In this document: in pieces, positions 1-9,450 of the stretch
Layout: every line of letters starts with the position of its first letter
Position numbering within the stretch: the stretch's first letter is position 1
Assembly (NCBI RefSeq): GCF_004770905.1
Contig: NZ_RQHT01000012.1
Coordinates: forward strand, 558,001 to 622,000
DNA: 64,000 nt
Origin: Leptospira bandrabouensis
GTDB taxonomy: Bacteria; Spirochaetota; Leptospiria; Leptospirales; Leptospiraceae
Direction: 5' to 3'
Made by a program: the position numbers and the translations under genes
The notes under the pieces: generated by a model
Seen by the model: the letters and a program-made list of their open reading frames with translations, nothing else
Told to the model about the DNA's origin: nothing
The model's database searches: none

Positions 1-472
1 ATTCTTACGTTTAACCGATGGAATTGATGGTGACCAAATCATTTTACATGGTAAGTCCTTAGGTTCAGCTCTTTCTGTATTTGGTGCTGCTTATTCGGAC
101 CGAATTAAGGGACTCATTTTAGAAACACCTTCGTTTTGTTATATAGACAAAGATCAGATTTCTTTAAAAGGAAATCCTTGGGTGCGAGAACTAACTCCTT
201 TTTTGGAAAAAAGAGCCACCAAAAAAATAGATTATAAAAAAGAATTAGCCTATTTTGACGCATTAAACTTTGCCAAAAAAATAAAAATTCCAGCACTCTT
301 TTCTTGTGGGATGGAAGATGTGATCTCTCATCCAAAATCGACATTTGCTTTGTTTAATCATATGAATTGTGATAAACGTATGCAGTTGTATCCTACAGAA
401 GGAAATGAAGCAGGAAAAGACAAACAACCGCAAGCCAACCTGGAATTTGTGAAAGAAATTTTTGCCTTATGA
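1..472 (+). CDS. Alpha/beta hydrolase, acetyl-xylan-esterase-like, 5' end outside window
   Basis: The open frame enters from the left edge (codons from base 2) and ends in TGA at 472, so only the C-terminal ~156 residues are present. A nucleophile elbow, HGKSLGSALS, is encoded around 47-76. The acid loop GMEDVISHP with a plausible catalytic Asp and a following FALFNH resemble the AXE1/acetyl-xylan esterase group of alpha/beta hydrolases. Where that family has a GHE motif with the catalytic His, this protein reads EGNEAG, so the His appears to be Asn. The stop overlaps the cysS start (ATGA), implying translational coupling. The family is inferred from motifs; substrate and activity are unknown. 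Confidence 0.75.
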   Translation, partial: FLRLTDGIDGDQIILHGKSLGSALSVFGAAYSDRIKGLILETPSFCYIDKDQISLKGNPWVRELTPFLEKRATKKIDYKKELAYFDALNFAKKIKIPALFSCGMEDVISHPKSTFALFNHMNCDKRMQLYPTEGNEAGKDKQPQANLEFVKEIFAL

Positions 473-1926
473 CAGTAGTGCCCTTTGTATTTCAGAATTC
501 AAAATCAGGTAAAAAAGAAAGTTTTCTACCAAAAGATCCTTCCCATGTAACCATTTATTCGTGTGGGCCAACTGTTTATAACTTTGCCCATATTGGAAAC
601 ATTCGTTCCTTTTTGTTTGTAGATATTCTTCGTCGTTCATTACTTCTCGGTGGGTATAAGCTCAACCAATCAATGAATATCACTGACATTGATGACAAAA
701 TTATCAATGAATCTATCAAAAGAAAAATCAGTGTAGAAGAATTTACAAAACCTTGGACCGAAGCCTTCTTTAAAGATTTAGAAACCCTTCATGTGCAAAA
801 ATTAGAACATTACCCGAAAGCTACCGAATCCATTGATGCTATGGTGGGTCTTGTGGAAACATTGAGGTCTAACGGCCTTGTGTATGAAAAAGATGGGAAC
901 TTATACTTTTCGATTCAGAAATTTAGCCGGTATGGTGAACTTTCAAAAATTGATGTTTCTGGTATGAAGGCAGGTGTCCGTTATGATGCCGATGAATACG
1001 AAAAAGATGATGTTAGAGATTTTGTTCTTTGGAAAAATCAAAAGAGCGAAGAAGAAAAGTGTTGGCATACACGGATCGGAAACGGACGTCCTGGATGGCA
1101 TTTAGAATGTTCGGCGATGATTCGAAAGGTATATGGATCAGGTGTTGACATTCATACGGGTGGCATTGACCTACTCTTCCCTCATCATGAGAATGAGGCC
1201 GCTCAAAGTATTGGAGCTTATCCCAATGAAGAATTTGTGGGAACATGGCTGCACTGTGAACATCTATTAGTTGATGGTGAAAAAATGTCAAAAAGTAAGG
1301 GAAATTTTTACACCTTACGAGATATTTTAGAAAAAGGATACGACCCAAATTCAATTCGTTATCATTTGATATCTGCACATTACAGAAGTAAGTTGAATTT
1401 TTCACTTGGCAAACTAGAAGAATCAAAGATTGCAATGGAACGAATTCAAAATACGATTTATCGTGTATTAGAAGTGGGAAATTTATGGGATTTAGTTCCA
1501 AAACATTATGACGAATTCCATTTTTCAGCTTTAGATTTACAAAATATAAATTTGGAATTTATGAATTCCTTGGCGGATGATTTGAATGTTCCGAAAGCTC
1601 TTGCTTCTGTATTTGAATTAGTTCGAATTGGGAATCAATATTTGGATGCAAATGATTCGAATGTTGATACAAAGTATTTAAATGAGATAGTGCAATTGTT
1701 TTATAAAATGAATGAACTTTTTGCGGTATTTCAATTTACAAAACAAGTCCAATCCTTAGAGGGAATCTCCGAAGAATGGATTCTCGAACAAATTGAACTT
1801 CGAAAGACCGCCAAACAAAACAAAGATTTCTCTACTGCCGACAGAATCCGTAAGGAGTTGGAAGAAAAAGGAATCCTTCTCGCTGATACAAAAGAAGGAA
1901 AAACCACATGGAAAAAAGCCCAGTAG
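469..1926 (+). CDS. cysS: Cysteinyl-tRNA synthetase
   Basis: Class I aminoacyl-tRNA synthetase that charges tRNA-Cys in the cytoplasm. At 485 residues it has the normal length. The zinc-binding SCGPT (Cys32) is followed by HIGN (residues 41-44), the HIGH-type ATP motif. A second zinc ligand region, WHLECSAM, then HTGGIDLLFPHHENE, and KMSKS at 272-276 complete the catalytic core. The C-terminal ~130 residues are the helical anticodon-binding part. It overlaps the upstream hydrolase by 4 nt and its 3' end overlaps the methyltransferase gene by 19 nt. The pairing of cysS with a TrmH-type methyltransferase is common in bacteria. Identification is secure. Confidence 0.98.
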   Translation: MTVVPFVFQNSKSGKKESFLPKDPSHVTIYSCGPTVYNFAHIGNIRSFLFVDILRRSLLLGGYKLNQSMNITDIDDKIINESIKRKISVEEFTKPWTEAFFKDLETLHVQKLEHYPKATESIDAMVGLVETLRSNGLVYEKDGNLYFSIQKFSRYGELSKIDVSGMKAGVRYDADEYEKDDVRDFVLWKNQKSEEEKCWHTRIGNGRPGWHLECSAMIRKVYGSGVDIHTGGIDLLFPHHENEAAQSIGAYPNEEFVGTWLHCEHLLVDGEKMSKSKGNFYTLRDILEKGYDPNSIRYHLISAHYRSKLNFSLGKLEESKIAMERIQNTIYRVLEVGNLWDLVPKHYDEFHFSALDLQNINLEFMNSLADDLNVPKALASVFELVRIGNQYLDANDSNVDTKYLNEIVQLFYKMNELFAVFQFTKQVQSLEGISEEWILEQIELRKTAKQNKDFSTADRIRKELEEKGILLADTKEGKTTWKKAQ

Positions 1927-2681
1927 AAATACTTTTTGGTAAACGTAATTTTTTTGAGTTTTTAGAATCTTTGGACCAAATGGCGCCCGAACGAGGGATA
2001 AAAACAATTCGCGAAGTGATTGTGAAAGATTCATTGGGTAACGAAGAAAAACAAAGAATCCGTGCTTACCTGCCGAACTCAGTTAAGTTTACAACCACAT
2101 CCACGAGGGAGTTGGATCGGATTGCCTCTGATAAAAATCACCAAGGTTATGTGATCATTCGGACCAAACAAAAAGCATTTGCCTCACTTGGGTTTGAACA
2201 TTTTAAACAAAATGTTGAGGTCGGTGCAGGTCCCATTTTGATTTTGGACCGGATCCAAGATCCAGGTAATTTGGGAAATATTTTACGAACTGCTGAATGT
2301 ATGGGCGTAAAACATGTGTTAATGTCTGATCGTGATACTTCCCCTATTACGCCTGTTGTGGAAAAAGTTTCTGCCGGAGCCGTCCATCATTTGCAAATCT
2401 ATCGTGTTGCCAATTTAATGCATGGAATGGAGTTTTTGAAAAAGAACGAATATTGGATTCTTGCAACGGATGAGGAAGGGGAAGAATCCATTTGGGAGAC
2501 TTTGCCTGATGCATCACAGATGGCGGTCATTATGGGAAATGAAGGAGAAGGTGTGAAACGTTTGCTTTTAGAAGAAGCAGATTATGTAGCAAGAATCCCC
2601 CTTTTCGGTTCTGTGACATCTTTGAATGTTGTGGTTGCTTGCGGAATTACTTTAGATAGGGTTCAAAATGTTTCGCGTTAG
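1908..2681 (+). CDS. rlmB: TrmH/SpoU-family rRNA 2'-O-methyltransferase (RlmB-like)
   Basis: SPOUT-class methyltransferase of 257 residues, expected to methylate a ribose 2'-OH in 23S rRNA (G2251 in the E. coli enzyme) using S-adenosylmethionine. The N-terminal ~95 residues fit the L30e-like substrate-binding domain. The catalytic trefoil-knot domain shows its three signatures: DRIQDPGNLGNILRTAE, MGNEGEGV, and IPLFGSVTSLNVVVA near the C terminus. The ATG lies inside the end of cysS, and the last 14 nt overlap the lipase-like gene. The SpoU family call is firm; the exact target nucleotide is inferred from the RlmB-like architecture and the cysS linkage. Confidence 0.88.
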   Translation: MEKSPVEILFGKRNFFEFLESLDQMAPERGIKTIREVIVKDSLGNEEKQRIRAYLPNSVKFTTTSTRELDRIASDKNHQGYVIIRTKQKAFASLGFEHFKQNVEVGAGPILILDRIQDPGNLGNILRTAECMGVKHVLMSDRDTSPITPVVEKVSAGAVHHLQIYRVANLMHGMEFLKKNEYWILATDEEGEESIWETLPDASQMAVIMGNEGEGVKRLLLEEADYVARIPLFGSVTSLNVVVACGITLDRVQNVSR

Positions 2682-3771
2682 GCGAAAGCCTCTATCTGGT
2701 TTTGTATTTTTCATGATTGGAATGTTTGTATTCCAATCATGTATTTATGATTTTTATAGAAAGGAATTTGTTTCCGAAAAGAAGAAAAATTACGAATTAT
2801 TACTTCTAGCTTTGCTTGGTTTAATGCCCAATCCAAACCAGAAACTTTTTGGTTTTGTTCCTGGATATTCAAGAAATTTATCCGATTCACAATTTGTAAC
2901 CTCCGATATTTTTCCGAAAACAGGTAAAAAGAAAATTGTATTCATTCATGGTTGGAACCCTGCAGAAAGAGATTCTGATCCTGTAACAAATGATGAGAAA
3001 AAAATTCAGAATCTTAAAAATACTTTTTCAAATGGAATCATTCACTTCCAAGAAGGAAGGGAGTCGGCTAATGCAGAGTTTGATCTTTACCTTTATACTT
3101 ACCGTACTTCCAATAGCATTCTAGTGAATGGTAGGCAGTTTCACAGTACACTTCGTTCACAGTTTTCAGATTCAGACCAAGTTTATATTGTGGCACATTC
3201 CATGGGAGGACTTGTGACTCGGGTTGCATTAGCTCCGGAAAATGGTTTTTTACCTTTTGTACGTTTGGTGGTAACACTCGCAAGTCCCCAGTTTGGATCT
3301 CCATTTGCTACCCCCAGTTTTTTAAATAGTAATCCTTTTTTAAATGAGTTAGGAAGTTACCTTGTAGGAACCCAAGGTGGTTCGGAACTTAGTTATACGA
3401 ACCAAGGTGCGGGACAGACTTCTTTGGCTGGAGCGAACAATCAGGTTTTAGATACTTTGAATCAATCGTATTTAAATTCAGGAATGAACGGAAGGTTTGT
3501 GAGTTTTGGCGGTGTGATGACTGGCTGTAATGACGGGGAAACAGAATATTACAATATAGGTTGTAATTTACTTTCTAATGCTGGTTTTACGCAGTCTGAT
3601 GGAATTGTTCCCATGAATAGTGCCTTTCTTGGAAATTTAACGCACAAACAGATCCAAGTGGCAGACGTTGACCATTCCATGATGGCCTTCCAAACCAAAA
3701 ACATTGATGATACTAAAAGTCGAGATCTATTTATGAAAGTGATTTCTGAAATTAGAAATTCCCCTTATTAA
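2668..3771 (+). CDS. Lipase-like alpha/beta hydrolase, predicted lipoprotein
   Basis: 367 residues, starting at an ATG inside the preceding methyltransferase gene. The N terminus (RVRRKPLSGF, then a hydrophobic stretch ending FQSC, Cys25) is a lipoprotein signal. The mature part has an oxyanion-hole strand IVFIHGWNP, the nucleophile elbow AHSMGG (Ser178), a likely acid in SDGIVP (about residue 310) and a likely His in DVDHS (about residue 335). This is the layout of triacylglycerol lipase/PGAP1-like esterases. It probably acts in the periplasm or on a membrane surface on lipid or fatty esters. It ends only 8 nt from the convergent symporter gene, with no terminator hairpin between them. Confidence 0.85.
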   Translation: MFRVRRKPLSGFVFFMIGMFVFQSCIYDFYRKEFVSEKKKNYELLLLALLGLMPNPNQKLFGFVPGYSRNLSDSQFVTSDIFPKTGKKKIVFIHGWNPAERDSDPVTNDEKKIQNLKNTFSNGIIHFQEGRESANAEFDLYLYTYRTSNSILVNGRQFHSTLRSQFSDSDQVYIVAHSMGGLVTRVALAPENGFLPFVRLVVTLASPQFGSPFATPSFLNSNPFLNELGSYLVGTQGGSELSYTNQGAGQTSLAGANNQVLDTLNQSYLNSGMNGRFVSFGGVMTGCNDGETEYYNIGCNLLSNAGFTQSDGIVPMNSAFLGNLTHKQIQVADVDHSMMAFQTKNIDDTKSRDLFMKVISEIRNSPY

Positions 3772-3779
3772 GTTTTGGG

Positions 3780-5516
3780 TTAACTTTCTTTTTTTTCCTG
3801 TAACATTTGGATCGAAACATACAATCCAAAAAATCCTAAAAGAAAGATTGGTAAACCAATGATCATCTCTCCTTCACTCCAAACCAAACATTGGATCGAA
3901 TACAATCCCCCAAATACAAAACAAAGGCCAGATAATGTTCCTAAAAAAGAGACAATCAATCGATTAGGATAAATGATTTGTTTTGGTTCCTCATTTTTTT
4001 TAAATAAACCTCTCCAAAAGAAAAAAGGAGGTTTGGTTGTTTCATAGAATCTGAGCAATACTTCCCGATTCGTTGTGGGTAAAACATAGGTAGAAAGTAT
4101 CAGAATGATGCTAGAAGTGATGGCAGTATAGAAGATTGAATAAGGAAATACTGCTTTAAGATAAACGGAAAAAAGTAAATATAAAATAGGGGAAAGGATA
4201 AAGGCCAAAATTTCTGTCCATGCAGAAATACGCCAAAAAAACCAACGGGCAATTAAGATAAAACCAATTCCGGAAGAGGCTTCTAACAAAAATACCCATG
4301 CACCTTTAATTGTTTCCATTCCATAAACTGCAAGAAAAAAGGAACAAACTGCTGTTAGAATTTGTATTCCATAAGAAATTTTAAGATAATAAAAATCAGG
4401 TTTATCAACTTTTGTCATTGGTCTTAAGAGGTCGTTAACAAGGTAAGAGGCTCCCCAATTCAAATGTGTTGCCAATGTTGATAAATAAGCAGCAAGAAAG
4501 GCACTAAGCATCAGTCCCATCATTCCACTAGGCATTCCCTCTTGTAACACCATAAGAAATCCTTTCCCACTTTCTATTTCAGAAAGATTGGGATAAAGGA
4601 CAAGGGACACAAGAGCTACTAGAATCCAAGGCCAAGGTCTTACAAAATAATGAGCAACCACAAACCAAAGAGAACCTTTGAGAGCAGCATTTTCATTTTT
4701 GGTGGCAAGGATTCTTTGGGCAATGTATCCTCCTCCCCCTGGCTCCGAACCCGGATACCAACTAGACCACCAAAGTACTGTTAGTAGAATTAAAAAATGA
4801 TCCCACGGAAGAGTTCCTAACTCTCCATTAGGAAAAAATAAAATTTTGTTTGCATCTAACTTATGTTTTAATCCTTCCAATCCACCAACTGAGGGTAAAT
4901 TTACTGCGAAATAGGCAAATATGATACAACCTATCCATGCCAGGAAAAACTGAAACACATCTATATAAGAAATTCCGCGAAGTCCCGCAATCGAAGTATA
5001 AAAAACACCAAATAACAGTAAGTAAATGAGAATGTGAGAACCAGTAACGTTCGGAAAAAATACTGGAATGATTTTTAACATGGCTAAATTGACCCAACCG
5101 AGAATCACAAGATTGAGTAAAAAACCAATCACAAAGGCTTTGAATCCTCTTAGAAAATCGGCTTCTTTGCCACTATAACGTAGTCCTATTAGTTCTAAGT
5201 CGGTTGTTGCACCTGATCTTTTCCATAATTTAGAAAAGAAAAAAACAGTAACAAAGCCACCCACAGCCATATACCACCAAATCCAATTACCAGAAATTCC
5301 TTGTCCTCGTATAATTTCTGTTACAGCAAGAGGTGTGTCGGCGGCAAAAGTGGTAGCAACCATTGCAGTTCCTGCCACAAACCAAGATAAACTTCCTTCC
5401 GCTTGAAAGTATTCTTTGGTTGAATTTTGTTTGGAGCGAAAACGAAATAAAAGAAGAATAATAATAACAAAAGGAAAAAGAAAAAAAACAAAATCAAGAA
5501 AATGGAAAGGAATCAT
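3780..5516 (-). CDS. Sodium:solute symporter family transporter
   Basis: 578-residue polytopic inner-membrane protein with roughly 13-14 hydrophobic helices. It starts with a short N-terminal helix followed by the SSS-type stretch STKEYFQAEGSLSWFVAG and then ATTFAADTPLAV, where helix 1 of LeuT-fold symporters binds Na+. Later helices include GLRGISYIDVFQFFLAW, typical of the family. The substrate cannot be told from sequence. Its ATG overlaps the end of hisF by 4 nt, so it is the last gene of the lptD-to-symporter run and is probably translated by coupling. The distal part (about residues 400-578) is less family-like and has extra helices. Confidence 0.88.
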   Translation of the reverse strand: MIPFHFLDFVFFLFPFVIIILLLFRFRSKQNSTKEYFQAEGSLSWFVAGTAMVATTFAADTPLAVTEIIRGQGISGNWIWWYMAVGGFVTVFFFSKLWKRSGATTDLELIGLRYSGKEADFLRGFKAFVIGFLLNLVILGWVNLAMLKIIPVFFPNVTGSHILIYLLLFGVFYTSIAGLRGISYIDVFQFFLAWIGCIIFAYFAVNLPSVGGLEGLKHKLDANKILFFPNGELGTLPWDHFLILLTVLWWSSWYPGSEPGGGGYIAQRILATKNENAALKGSLWFVVAHYFVRPWPWILVALVSLVLYPNLSEIESGKGFLMVLQEGMPSGMMGLMLSAFLAAYLSTLATHLNWGASYLVNDLLRPMTKVDKPDFYYLKISYGIQILTAVCSFFLAVYGMETIKGAWVFLLEASSGIGFILIARWFFWRISAWTEILAFILSPILYLLFSVYLKAVFPYSIFYTAITSSIILILSTYVLPTTNREVLLRFYETTKPPFFFWRGLFKKNEEPKQIIYPNRLIVSFLGTLSGLCFVFGGLYSIQCLVWSEGEMIIGLPIFLLGFFGLYVSIQMLQEKKES

Positions 5517-6280
5517 AATCTCACTTTGATTCCCATCTCTTTCATTGTTTGTTTCGTTTCTTGTATTGAAAATTCACCGAAGTGGAAAATGGATGCCGCA
5601 AGTACCGCATCGGCACCACCTCTAAGGATGACTTCTGCCATATGTTCCGGATTCCCTGCCCCACCGGAGGCGATCACAGGGATAGAAAGATTGGAGGTAA
5701 AAGTTTTCATCAGATTGATATCAAATCCATCTTTGGTTCCATCTTTGTCCATAGAAGTTAGAAGAATTTCACCGGCACCCATTTCGACAGCTTCCTTTCC
5801 CCAATCCAGTGCTTCCCTGCCAGTTTCAAGGCGACCCCCATTGAGGTACACTTCGTAACGTTTGCGTTCCGGATGAAATTTTACATCGATGGCACAGACG
5901 ATACATTGAGATCCATAAATTTCACTGGAATCCTTGAGTAGTTTTGGATTTTGAAAAGCACTTGTATTGATAGAAACTTTGTCAGCTCCCTTATTTAAAA
6001 CTGCTTTTACATCCTCAATGGTTCGAATCCCTCCACCGACTGTGAAAGGTATAAAGAGTTTATTTGCCACTTGTTCTACTAAATGTAAAAGAATATCACG
6101 TTTATCAGAAGAGGCAGTAATATCTAAAAAACAAAGTTCATCTGCTTTGTTTTCTTCATAAGCAACCGCACAAGAAACAGGATCACCCGCATCTATAAGG
6201 TTTACAAACTGTACACCTTTTACAACCCTTCCCCCTTTGATATCCAGGCAAGGAATGACTCTTTTGGTTAACTCATCCAT
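5513..6280 (-). CDS. hisF: Imidazole glycerol phosphate synthase cyclase subunit HisF
   Basis: Cyclase half of IGP synthase. It uses ammonia from HisH to convert PRFAR to imidazole glycerol phosphate and AICAR in histidine synthesis. The 255-residue (beta/alpha)8 barrel begins RVIPCLDIKGGRVVKG, containing the general acid/base Asp equivalent to Asp11. It also shows FTVGGGIRT, KVSINTSA, CAIDVKF (the second catalytic Asp) and ASGGAG. No hisH or other his gene is present in the window. It sits 1 nt after gatA and overlaps the symporter, so it looks co-transcribed with unrelated genes. Identification is secure. Confidence 0.97.
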   Translation of the reverse strand: MDELTKRVIPCLDIKGGRVVKGVQFVNLIDAGDPVSCAVAYEENKADELCFLDITASSDKRDILLHLVEQVANKLFIPFTVGGGIRTIEDVKAVLNKGADKVSINTSAFQNPKLLKDSSEIYGSQCIVCAIDVKFHPERKRYEVYLNGGRLETGREALDWGKEAVEMGAGEILLTSMDKDGTKDGFDINLMKTFTSNLSIPVIASGGAGNPEHMAEVILRGGADAVLAASIFHFGEFSIQETKQTMKEMGIKVRL

Positions 6281-6281
6281 A

Positions 6282-7748
6282 TTAGGTGATCTCTTTTGGA
6301 AGTGCCAACTTACATATTTCTAGTTCCGAAACTGATTTTGCGAAACTTAAAAGTTTAGATTCATTGAAATGTTCTGATGTAATTTGTAATCCAATAGGAA
6401 GACCATTGGAATCAAGGCCAGCAGGACAACTAATTGCCGGAACTCCAGCTAAGTTGACAGAAGTTGTTAAAATATCTGCTTGATACATTTGAATCGGATC
6501 TTTTGTTTTTTCTCCAACTTTGAATGCTGTTGTAGGCGACGTTGGTTGAAAAATAATATCTACCGATTTAAAAAACTCGGCATATTGTTTACGGATAAGG
6601 ACCCTCGCTTTTTGTGCTTTGCCATAGTAAGCATCGTAATAACCAGAACTTAGTGAAAATGTTCCGAGTAAAATTCGGCGTTTGACTTCAGCACCAAATC
6701 CTTGGGTTCTAGATTCAGAATATAAATCTTCTAATTTACCTGCTCCTTCTTTGCGTAATCCATAACGGATCCCATCAAAGCGGCTTAAATTTGAGGAACA
6801 TTCTGCTGTTGCGATCAAATAATAAACAGGAATTGCATACTTTAATAGTGAAAAATCGAGGGGAACAAGAGTTGCCCCTTTAGATTCTAAATCTTTTAAG
6901 ATATCCGTGTAACGTTTGTTTACGTCAGGTGAAAAGTTAAACTCTTCTGACTTCATCACACCAATTCGTTTGCCTTTCCAATCGATGGAGGAAACAGAGT
7001 TTGCTTCGAATGAATTTACTTTGGCAGTGGTTTGGTCTTTATGGTCGAGACCGGAAAGGATTTCCATTAGGTCTGCGATTCCTTGTAAGTCATTCGAAAA
7101 AGGGCCAATTTGATCAAGACTTGATGCATAAGCGATCAGTCCGTATCTAGAAACTCTGCCATAAGTAGGCTTTAGTCCCCAAATCCCGCAAAGGGCAGCT
7201 GGTTGTCTGATTGATCCACCAGTATCTGAACCAAGGGAAACTGGTAACATGGAAGCTGCCACAGCTGCCGCCGAACCACCGCTAGATCCACCTGGAATTC
7301 GATTTGTATCAAAAGGATTTCTGGTTGTTTGAAAGGCACTATTTTCTGTGGAAGAACCCATTGCGAATTCATCCATATTCAGACGTGGGAACAAAACAAA
7401 ACCCTTTTCTCTCAGTTTTTGAATGACAGTTGCATCATAGGGAGATCGAAAGTTTTCTAGAATTTTAGAAGAACAAGAAGTGATCTCACCTGTAATACAG
7501 ATATTATCTTTGATTCCAATGGGAATTCCATCAAATTCAGAAAGTAATTTTCCGGATTTTCTTCTATTGTCACTTTCCTCAGCTTGTTTTAAGATATTTT
7601 CTTTATTCAATTCGAGGAAGGCTTTTACTTTGGAGTCAGTAACTTCAATTCGGTTGATATATGCAGAGACCAAGTCTTTTGATTTTAAAGAACCATCATT
7701 TAGTTTGGTTTTGATTTCGGAATAAGTTAAATAAATTAAATCTTTCAT
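6282..7748 (-). CDS. gatA: Aspartyl/glutamyl-tRNA(Asn/Gln) amidotransferase subunit A
   Basis: Amidase subunit of the GatCAB complex, which releases ammonia from glutamine to convert Glu-tRNA(Gln) or Asp-tRNA(Asn) to the amide form. It has 488 residues, the usual length. The amidase-signature triad is visible: Lys80 in GIKDN, Ser155 in GGSSGGS and nucleophile Ser179 in GSDTGGSI. The gene starts inside the gatC stop region (4-nt overlap), supporting co-translation. gatB is not in this window, so the complex is encoded in at least two places. Downstream hisF follows after 1 nt. Confidence 0.97.
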   Translation of the reverse strand: MKDLIYLTYSEIKTKLNDGSLKSKDLVSAYINRIEVTDSKVKAFLELNKENILKQAEESDNRRKSGKLLSEFDGIPIGIKDNICITGEITSCSSKILENFRSPYDATVIQKLREKGFVLFPRLNMDEFAMGSSTENSAFQTTRNPFDTNRIPGGSSGGSAAAVAASMLPVSLGSDTGGSIRQPAALCGIWGLKPTYGRVSRYGLIAYASSLDQIGPFSNDLQGIADLMEILSGLDHKDQTTAKVNSFEANSVSSIDWKGKRIGVMKSEEFNFSPDVNKRYTDILKDLESKGATLVPLDFSLLKYAIPVYYLIATAECSSNLSRFDGIRYGLRKEGAGKLEDLYSESRTQGFGAEVKRRILLGTFSLSSGYYDAYYGKAQKARVLIRKQYAEFFKSVDIIFQPTSPTTAFKVGEKTKDPIQMYQADILTTSVNLAGVPAISCPAGLDSNGLPIGLQITSEHFNESKLLSFAKSVSELEICKLALPKEIT

Positions 7749-8029
7749 GTTTCAATTACCTTTGGAACTACAATGTATCCGTTTTCATAAGATGGAGCGA
7801 TTTTTGCTAAATCATCGCGTTTTAGATTGTTTTCAGCAAAGTCCTTTCGTAGTTCATAGAAAATTTGTTCATAGATTTCATCATCACCGACAGCTGATGT
7901 GTCTAGGTTTTTGATTTCATCTACATATTGTACAATCCGAGAAAAGTCGTTTAACATAGAGGAAACTTCCGCATCATCAATGTTAAGTTTTGCCAAGTTG
8001 GCAATGTTTTTTAGTTCTTTTTCATCCAT
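7745..8029 (-). CDS. gatC: Aspartyl/glutamyl-tRNA amidotransferase subunit C
   Basis: Small 94-residue scaffold subunit that wraps GatA and GatB in the tRNA-dependent amidotransferase. The N terminus ([20 protein letters not shown]) matches the conserved start of GatC, followed by the [16 protein letters not shown] helix and the C-terminal extended segment ([12 protein letters not shown]) that ends the family. It lies 9 nt after the sugar transferase gene and overlaps gatA by 4 nt. The gatC-gatA order and the overlap make the call safe despite the short length. Confidence 0.95.
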   Translation of the reverse strand: MDEKELKNIANLAKLNIDDAEVSSMLNDFSRIVQYVDEIKNLDTSAVGDDEIYEQIFYELRKDFAENNLKRDDLAKIAPSYENGYIVVPKVIET

Positions 8030-8038
8030 AATATTTCC

Positions 8039-9439
8039 TCAGTATGCGTTCCTATCAATGATTGCCTTTAGTGGTGTTAATAAAATGATTTTTATATCGA
8101 GAAGTAAAGACCAGTTCTCAATATAAAAGATATCTGCTTCTATTCTTTTTTCAATGGATGTATCACCGCGAAATCCTTGTACTTGGGCCCATCCTGTGAT
8201 CCCCGCTTTTGCAGCGTGTCTTCTCATATACTGTTGGTGTTCATTTCTAAATTTTTCTACATAAAAAGGTCTTTCTGGCCTTGGACCTACAACAGACATA
8301 TCTCCGAGTAATACATTAAAAAATTGTGGAGTTTCATCCAATGAAAGTTTTCGTAAAACAGAACCAACGACTGTGACCCGAGGGTCGTCTTTCACTGTCC
8401 AAAGTGTATCCGATTTTTCTTTGGTTTGTACGATCATGGATCTGAATTTGAGCATTCCGAAAACTTTATTATCAAGTCCCACTCTTTCTTGTTTGTAAAA
8501 AATAGGGCCTTTGCTTGTGAACTTCACAAGTAATGCAATGATAAGATAAAATGGACTGAATAGGATAATAAAAAATAAGGAGAATAAAATATCAAAAATC
8601 CTTTTTAAAACTAAGTTATAGCCGAGTCGTAAAGGAATATTCCTAATGGAGATAATCGGAATTCCATCTAAAACTTCGACTCTTCCTTTTGCAGTGACAA
8701 TTTCTTCATAACTAGGAATGACTTTTAGGTCGATTCCGTAAAAGTCAGCAATATCAATGACTTCTTTGAGAGAATCCCCCTCTTCATGTGATAAAGCATA
8801 AACAATTAAATCTAAGTTGTTCTCTTTCACATAAGATTCTAAGTGCCCTGTATTTGTGACAGTTTTTAGTTTTTTAGGAGACAGATTCTTTTTTCCTGCC
8901 GCAAAACCTTTGACTGTATAACCGTAGATTGAATGTTTCTGAATTGTTTCAGCAAAATTAATGGCAGATTTACCAGTGCCAATCACTAGGACTGACTTTA
9001 AATTGAATCCTCTGCTTCGTAAGTATTGCATAAAGGATCTTAAAATATAATGTGAAAACGAAGTAAGGATGACTGTGCATATAGCAAAGTAACCGATGAC
9101 CAATCTTGAAAAACTTTCTCCACGAAAGAAAAACAAAAGAGATAAAACCACAAGTAGGTTTAAGATTACACCAGTAATAATTGCAAAAAGTTCATCGGAA
9201 AAAGATAATCCTCTTCTTGGATGGTATAAATCGATGGATAAAAATGATAATACTTGTGAAAAACCAAGTACGATTCCAAGAATTATATAATTGATGGGAT
9301 CAATTGTTTGAATTTGAAAAGCAGAGTCTGGTAAAAAATAATAACGAATTGTATAAGCACAAACAAAACTTGTAAGTGCAATGAAGAAGTCTGTTACTAG
9401 GAATAGGAGTTTGAAGGATTGGCTTCTTTCTTTTAGCAT
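8039..9439 (-). CDS. Undecaprenyl-phosphate sugar phosphotransferase (WcaJ/WbaP type)
   Basis: 466-residue polyprenyl glycosylphosphotransferase that starts a surface polysaccharide by moving hexose-1-phosphate, typically glucose or galactose, onto undecaprenyl phosphate. The N-terminal ~120 residues form about four membrane helices. A Rossmann-like central domain begins SVLVIGTGKSA. A further hydrophobic segment leads into the catalytic domain with GPIFYKQERVG, MLKFRSM, KLSLDETPQFFNVL and VGPRPERP, the core signature of the bacterial sugar transferase family. It lies 11 nt downstream of lptD, linking LPS or O-antigen initiation to LPS export. The sugar donor is not determined by sequence. 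Confidence 0.93.
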   Translation of the reverse strand: MLKERSQSFKLLFLVTDFFIALTSFVCAYTIRYYFLPDSAFQIQTIDPINYIILGIVLGFSQVLSFLSIDLYHPRRGLSFSDELFAIITGVILNLLVVLSLLFFFRGESFSRLVIGYFAICTVILTSFSHYILRSFMQYLRSRGFNLKSVLVIGTGKSAINFAETIQKHSIYGYTVKGFAAGKKNLSPKKLKTVTNTGHLESYVKENNLDLIVYALSHEEGDSLKEVIDIADFYGIDLKVIPSYEEIVTAKGRVEVLDGIPIISIRNIPLRLGYNLVLKRIFDILFSLFFIILFSPFYLIIALLVKFTSKGPIFYKQERVGLDNKVFGMLKFRSMIVQTKEKSDTLWTVKDDPRVTVVGSVLRKLSLDETPQFFNVLLGDMSVVGPRPERPFYVEKFRNEHQQYMRRHAAKAGITGWAQVQGFRGDTSIEKRIEADIFYIENWSLLLDIKIILLTPLKAIIDRNAY

Positions 9440-9450
9440 TTCTAATTCTC

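Noticed and set aside
6020..6030. GGTTCGAATCC, the T-loop consensus of a tRNA
   Set aside because: It lies inside hisF (reading Arg-Thr-Ile on the reverse strand) and no acceptor or anticodon arms surround it.
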